Shown here: one piece after another, positions 59,148 to 64,000 of the stretch
How positions within the stretch are numbered: position 1 is the stretch's first letter
How the letters are laid out: the number at the start of each line of letters is the position of its first letter
Assembly: GCA_028583415.1 (NCBI GenBank)
Contig: CM053269.1
Location: forward strand, 60,067,007 to 60,131,006
Reading direction: 5' to 3'
Source: Protea cynaroides
Lineage: Eukaryota > Streptophyta > Magnoliopsida > Proteales > Proteaceae
DNA length: 64,000 bases
Translations under genes and position numbers: made by a program
Notes under the pieces: generated by a model
The model's input: the letters and a program-made list of their open reading frames with translations, nothing else
Database searches by the model: none
Told to the model about the DNA's origin: nothing

Positions 59148-60220
59148 ATGCAGAGGTTATCTGCTGTTAGGTCTTTTTCTGCTCTACTCCTCCGGAAGCA
59201 GAGACAACATGCTTGTTTTTCTACTTCTCTACTGTTCGACGATACCCAGTTACAGGTGCTCTTGTTGGTTCCTTTCCTTTTAGATTTCCTTCGGAGATTC
59301 TGCTTAAAACTCTCCTTTTTCCCTCCCCCTTCTGTTTTTCTTTTTTCTTATAATTCTAAAATTTTGTGTCTGTTCAAGTTTACGGGATCAATTTAAATAT
59401 TCTGAGGATTGAATGCTTTGTTTTTGCTTGTGTTGTTTTTTTATTTTTTTCGGTGGTTTGGACTGAACGGCAATTTGTGCTTTGCACTTATTTTTTTTGG
59501 TCCCCATTGTTTTAATCTCTGTAGTATTGTGTTAAGTCTTAATGTAGAAGGAAGGAGTTGAAAAGGAAAAGGATAATCTGCTATAGACCCACATTAACAG
59601 TCTTGGTACTTGGAATGCAGATATGATTTGCAATGAATTTTCCTCCTTTGCTTTCTGTGGGATTATAATTCTTGGTAGCGATGATTGATACATGTGTTTG
59701 GCAAAAATCTTCTTGAGTTAGCTAGGCTGTTGTAATTTCTATTCTTTCTTGCCTCCAAATCAACTTATCAACTCAATAAAGTTTATCCCATTACTTGTAA
59801 TTGCCCCCAAGCTCCATGGATACTTTCTCAAATCAGCTACTACTAACTTTGTTTTGCTTTCTAATTCTTGGGTTTGTTACAAGGATCCGATTTAAAATAA
59901 TCTTCTACGGCCTCCAAAACTTCCTCCATTGTACTCTCTCTCTCTCTCTCAAAATATAATGAGAAATTAGTAAATCTGATTTTAAATAATCTCCCACAAC
60001 CTCCAAAGCCGTGAATCTGATTTTAAATAATCTCCTACAACCTCCAAAGCCGTTCTCTCTAATTCTGATGAGAAACTTCTTTTCAACCTCTCTTTCCTTT
60101 TCTGGAGTTCCCTGATGGTTTTGACTTGTTACACAGTTCAAAGATAGTGTAGCACAATTTGCTCAAGAAAATATTGCCCCGCATGCAGCAAAAGTGGACC
60201 AGACAAACTACTTTCCAGAG
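59148..60220 (+). CDS. IVD: Isovaleryl-CoA dehydrogenase, mitochondrial (5' part)
   Basis: Two exons are present: 59148-59255 (36 codons) and 60137-60220 (28 codons), both phase 0 with GT-AG boundaries. Exon 1 encodes MQRLSAVRSFSALLLRKQRQ, then HACFSTSLLFDDTQLQ, an Arg/Ser-rich mitochondrial targeting peptide leading into the mature protein. Exon 2 encodes FKDSVAQFAQENIAPHAAKV followed by DQTNYFPE, the start of the N-terminal helical acyl-CoA dehydrogenase domain. The enzyme is an FAD flavoprotein that oxidises isovaleryl-CoA in leucine breakdown, feeding electrons to ETF. The next expected exon (starting like DVNLWKLMG) is not found up to 64000, because intron 2 is occupied by an antisense copia element that runs off the window. 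No lesion in the visible exons. Confidence 0.9.
59256..60136. other. IVD intron 1
   Basis: GT-AG intron. TCTGATTTTAAATAATCTCC followed by ACAACCTCCAAAGCCG is tandemly repeated at about 59975-60053, with a more diverged copy near 59886-59925. Otherwise nothing recognised. Confidence 0.6.
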
Positions 60221-60265
60221 GTTTGATCAGATCCATAGCTTTTACAGTTTTACTTGCATACTTAG

Positions 60266-60643
60266 TGTAATAATTTCTCAAAGAAATAACCAGCAAGTAT
60301 ACAACCAGAAATTAAAAGAGAAGAAGATTGAGGAGGAGAGAAAGAGAAAGAGAGAGAGAGAGATTTCGACACAGCAATGTGCTGTAGCCCAAATTATTGA
60401 ATAGCTCTCCTCTCTACCTTGTATTTATAGAGAAAGAAAATAAACAGATTTATAAGAAAAGTTTCTATTCTAAGAAGAGACAATAAAAAAAGATTACAAT
60501 AATAAAATAAAAGGAAATAAATCTATAATTGATTAAAGAAGGAAGAGAAAGGGGACCAGCACTAGATATTGCTGGCGTTAGCTAGCGCCAGCTATATCTA
60601 GTGGGTCCCAGTGGGTGTATGGGCCTATGAACCAACTTCGTAA
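60266..60643 (-). mobile_element. Copia 3' LTR
   Basis: On the minus strand it starts TGTTACGAAGTTGG, directly after a purine-rich tract (CTTGAGGGAGGG, at 60644-60655 on the plus strand). It ends in ATTATTACA. The TG...CA ends and 378-bp length fit a copia LTR. The right-hand boundary rests on the purine tract; the left end is less certain. The partner LTR is outside the window. A TATAAATAC word near 60421-60429 on the minus strand could be its TATA box. Confidence 0.6.
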
Positions 60644-63600
60644 CACCCTCCCTCAAGTTGGAGTGTACAAATCGACCAATCCAAGCTTATAACAGTTCAA
60701 CCGATATGCTGGTCCAAATAGAGGTTTAGTGAGAATATCCGCAAGTTGATTTGAAGATGAAAAAAATGGAGTGACAACAAGTTTATTCAAAACCGCATCA
60801 CGGACAAAATGACAATCCATTTCTATATGCTTGGTACGTTCATGAAACACTGGATTACTGGCAATATAGATCGCAGCTTGATTATCATACTTTAAGGTCA
60901 TAGGCTGAGAAATAGAAAATCCCAACTCTTGCAGAAGATTTTTCAGCCACATTAATTTAACAGTAGTTTGTGCCATAGCACGGTATTCAGATTCAGCATT
61001 AGATTTGGAGACAGTGGTTTGTTTCTTACTTCGCCAAGTGACGAGATTGCCACCAACGAAAGTACAATAACCTGTAGTGGAACGTCTATCACCATCTGCC
61101 CCAGCCCAATCAGCATCTAAAAATCCAACAATGTCAAGATGGCGATGTCGGGAATAAACAAGACCTGTACCTGGAGATTTCTTGAGATAGCGCAAGATAC
61201 TACAGACCGCCTCCCAATGGACAACTTTAGGAACTTGCATAAATTGACTCACCATTCCAACAGTATAAGAAAGGTCAGATCTAGTAACAGTAAGATAAAT
61301 TAACTTCCCAATCAACCGTCTATATTGATGAACATCAGAATATTCAGGACTATTACATGTTTCGAATTTTTGATGTGGATCCATAGGAGTTTCAACCGGC
61401 TTGGTGCCAAGAAGACCTGTTTCTGCAAGGAAATCGAGGACATACTTGCGTTGGGAAAGACTGATACTAGTACGGCCTCAAACTACTTCAATACCAAGAA
61501 AATAGTGAAGGGGTTCTAAGTCCTTCATCTGAAAGTGGGTATTTAGGTGGGACTTAAGTTCTGTAATACCCAACTTATCATTCCCTGTAATAATTATGTC
61601 ATCCACATAGACAACAATGATAGTAACACTAGCCTGATGACGACGTACAAAAACAGAATGATCTGAATAGCAAGTAGTGAAGCCAAGACTAGTAATGACA
61701 TTGCTAAATTTATCAAACCACGCACGAGGGGACTGCTTTACTCCATATATTGCTTTTAGTAACTTGCAGACTTTAGTGGAATTCCCTCCCTGAGCAACAT
61801 ACCCGGAGGTTGGTCCATGTATACCTCCTCATGAAGATCCCCATACAAGAACGCATTTTTGACATCCATTTGATACAAGGGCCAATCAAAATTGACAGCC
61901 ATGGAAACAAGTACCCGGACCGAATTGAGACGGGCTACAGGAGAGAATGTCTCAAAATAGTCTACCCCATAGGTTTGAGTGTACCCCTTGGCAACTAATC
62001 GTACTTTCAGCCGTTCAACAGAGCCATCTGAGTTATGTTTCATAGTATAGACCCATCTGCACTTCACAACTGAGTGGCCAGGTGCGAGGTCAACAAGAGT
62101 CCAAGTCTGACGGGAGGTCAGAGCATCTATTTCATCATTCATAGCAGCATGCTACCCTGGATGGGACAAGGCTTGGGATAGGGTAGTGGGTACAAAGGCA
62201 GCAGCCAAAAAGTAAACAAGTTGTCGTTCAGAAGTGGGTAGATGGGCAGTAGTAACAAAGTGCTCAATGGGAAAGGTAACCAAGGATTTCTGTGTACAAG
62301 TTCTTTGACCTTTTCGGAGAGCAATAGGTAGGTCAGAGTCGACCGCGGGAACCGGGGGACAGCGTCGGCAGAAACGGGCCAGTAGTCGTAGTAGGTGGAG
62401 CAACCTGAGTGCAACGGGTATAAACCTATAAGGGTTGCGAAGTTTGGGGTGGGATGGAGGGGGGTTCAGAAACCAATGGGATGGAGGTGGGTTCATCATT
62501 AGAAGGAATGAGAGGTAAAGGAATATCAGTGGAAGGTAAATTGGTGGGAACAGGAATAGGGTAGTATGACTTGTCTTCAAAAAAGGTTACATCATGACTG
62601 ACAAAATGGCGCCGAGTAATAGAGTCAAAACACCGGTAACCTTTCTAAGTACGAGAGTAGCCAAGGAAAATATATTTGATAGACCGGGGAGATAATTTGT
62701 CCACTTTAGGATGTAGGATGTGGACAAAACACGTACTACCAAAAACACGAGGAGAAACTGAAAATAAAGGAGTATTAGGATAGAAAAGTTTAAAAGGAAT
62801 TTTATTGTGGAGAACAAAAGAAGGCATCCTGATTACACTTTAGGATGTAGGATGTGGACAAAACACGTACTACCAAAAACACGAGGAGAAATTGAAAATA
62901 AGGGAGTATTAGGATAGAGAAGTTTAAAAGGAATTTTATTGTGGAGGACAGAAGAAGGCATCCTGTTAATCAGGTAGCAGGTAGTTAAAACAACATCACT
63001 CCAATAATACTTAGGAACATTCATTTGGAGCATGACAGACCTGGCAATATCCAAAAGATGTCTATTTTTACGCTCAACAACTCCATTTTGTTGACGAGTG
63101 TAAGCACAACTGGTATGATGTATAATGCCATTGGCAAAATAGAAATCAGAGATGGCAGACTGAACATATTCAAGGGCATTATCAGTACGTAGAACTTTGA
63201 TAGGAGTATCAAATTGAATGGCAATTTCTTTATGAAAACCCTTGAAAATATTAATAAATTCAGACCCTTCTTTTATTAAGTAGAGGCATGTCATGCGGGA
63301 ATAATCGTCCACAAAGGTTACAAAATAAGAGAAACCAAGCCGATTGGGAATTCGACAAGGTCCCCAAACATCAGAATGAACTAAAAAAAACGGAAAAGAT
63401 TGCCTAGGTGTATAACTAGTTGGAAAAGAGGAACGATGATGTTTCCCTAGTTCACAAGCCTCACATTGTAATGTAGAGAGTGACTTGCAACTAGGGACAA
63501 GAGTCTTTAATTTAGAAAGAGATAGATGGCCAAGCCGATGGTGCCATTGAAGAGGGGTGGAAATAGATGTGGTAGCAGCGGTGGGAACGGGTTCAGGTAG

Positions 63601-64000
63601 CTCCAAATAATACAGACCAGCATGCTCATGTCCGCCACCAATCGTCGCCTTAGTCCTGAGATCTTGAAAGGTACATTAAGAAGGAAAAAAGGTTGCTACA
63701 CAGTTAAGTGATTTTGTAAGTTGACTAATAGACATAAGGTTAAGAGGAAATTTAGGAACATGAAGGACAAAGGACAAGGATAAGGACGGGGTAAGGGTAA
63801 TATTCCCATGTTGGGAACCCATAGTAGATGATCCATCGGCGAGGTAAACGGTGACAGGCTTTGGTGTATCATTAAGGGCTGTAAGGGTAGAAGGCTGTCC
63901 CGTCATGTGACAGGTAACGCCAGAGTCTATAATCCAAGGGGTAGAATGGGTGGTAGATAACAAGGCAGTTGTACCTGTGTGGGCCAGGGTGGCAGCGGGT
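60644..64000 (-). pseudogene. Degenerate Ty1-copia pol (antisense in IVD intron 2)
   Basis: Minus-strand domains in order: protease (63963 down, PWIIDSGVTCHMTG), GAG-pre-integrase (near 63550, WHHRLGHLS, then CEACELGKHH), integrase core (HSDVWGP, VLRTDNALEY, QQNGVVERKNRHL, the DDE residues present), reverse transcriptase (62142 down, WVYTMKHNSD, GYTQTYGVDYFETFSPVA; YVDDIIITGND near 61600), and RNase H (61384-60653, LDADWAGADGDRRSTTGY, ADILTKP). Breaks: a TAA after FFPS near 63675, a 134-bp tandem duplication at 62702-62969, many frameshifts at 62150-62640, a 1-base deletion after QPPG near 61797, and a TGA after LGIEVV near 61478. Cannot encode a working polyprotein. The 5' end lies beyond the window. 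Confidence 0.9.
62702..62969. repeat. 134-bp tandem duplication inside copia pol
   Basis: Copies begin CACTTTAGGATGTAGGATGT at 62702 and at 62836, and both run through ACGAGGAGAAA and GGAATTTTATTGTGGAG to AAGAAGGCATCCTG. 134 is not a multiple of 3, so the frame shifts between integrase and RT. Confidence 0.9.

Noticed and set aside
1..64000. CRISPR array, bacterial operon, phage or integrated virus
   Set aside because: No spaced identical repeats, no prokaryotic gene order, and no viral capsid or replicase signature. All recognised genes are plant genes with introns or plant transposons.

Overview
This window is plant nuclear DNA, almost certainly from a flowering plant. It is AT-rich, and its genes have many exons separated by introns of up to 9.4 kb that are filled with transposon debris. 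All five gene families have clear homologues across angiosperms. The very long introns would suit a magnoliid or an early-diverging eudicot, but I cannot name the species from sequence alone. There is no sign of bacterial, organellar or viral origin.

Layout. (1) 1-4126 is intergenic: a diverged 1.3 kb tandem duplication and several foldback MITEs. (2) 4127-9899 (+) is a complete 3-exon PLAC8/cell-number-regulator gene with a GC-AG second intron. (3) 11908-32549 (+) is the 6-exon gene for the small (beta, RAP30-type) subunit of TFIIF. Its introns of 9.4, 5.8 and 4.5 kb hold LTR, gypsy, Au-SINE, foldback and tandem-repeat remnants. (4) 33852-37205 (-) is a 2-exon S1FA gene, convergent with TFIIF-beta. 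(5) 37206-40494 is the divergent interval between S1FA and the next gene. It carries two related hAT-type non-autonomous elements, each with a recognisable 8-bp target duplication. (6) 40495-54507 (+) is a 14-exon RluA-family RNA pseudouridine synthase resembling plant RNA pseudouridine synthase 5. It has a second GC-AG intron and a Gly where family motif II normally has the catalytic Asp. (7) 55770-57600 (+) is a degenerate LINE. (8) 59148 onward (+) is the 5' end of mitochondrial isovaleryl-CoA dehydrogenase. Exons 1 and 2 are present. Intron 2 is occupied by an antisense, decayed Ty1-copia element that runs off the right edge.

The genes do not form a pathway. They are ordinary housekeeping neighbours: transcription initiation, RNA modification, leucine catabolism, a small membrane or DNA-associated protein, and a PLAC8 membrane protein. 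I rebuilt exon structures by hand by matching reading frame, splice sites and recalled family sequence; all coding lengths close in frame (711, 780, 270 and 1122 nt, plus 192 nt of the partial gene). I found no novel operon-like or defence system. The most notable items are the two GC-AG introns, the motif II substitution in the pseudouridine synthase, the transmembrane-like segment of S1FA, and several transposable elements with readable target duplications.
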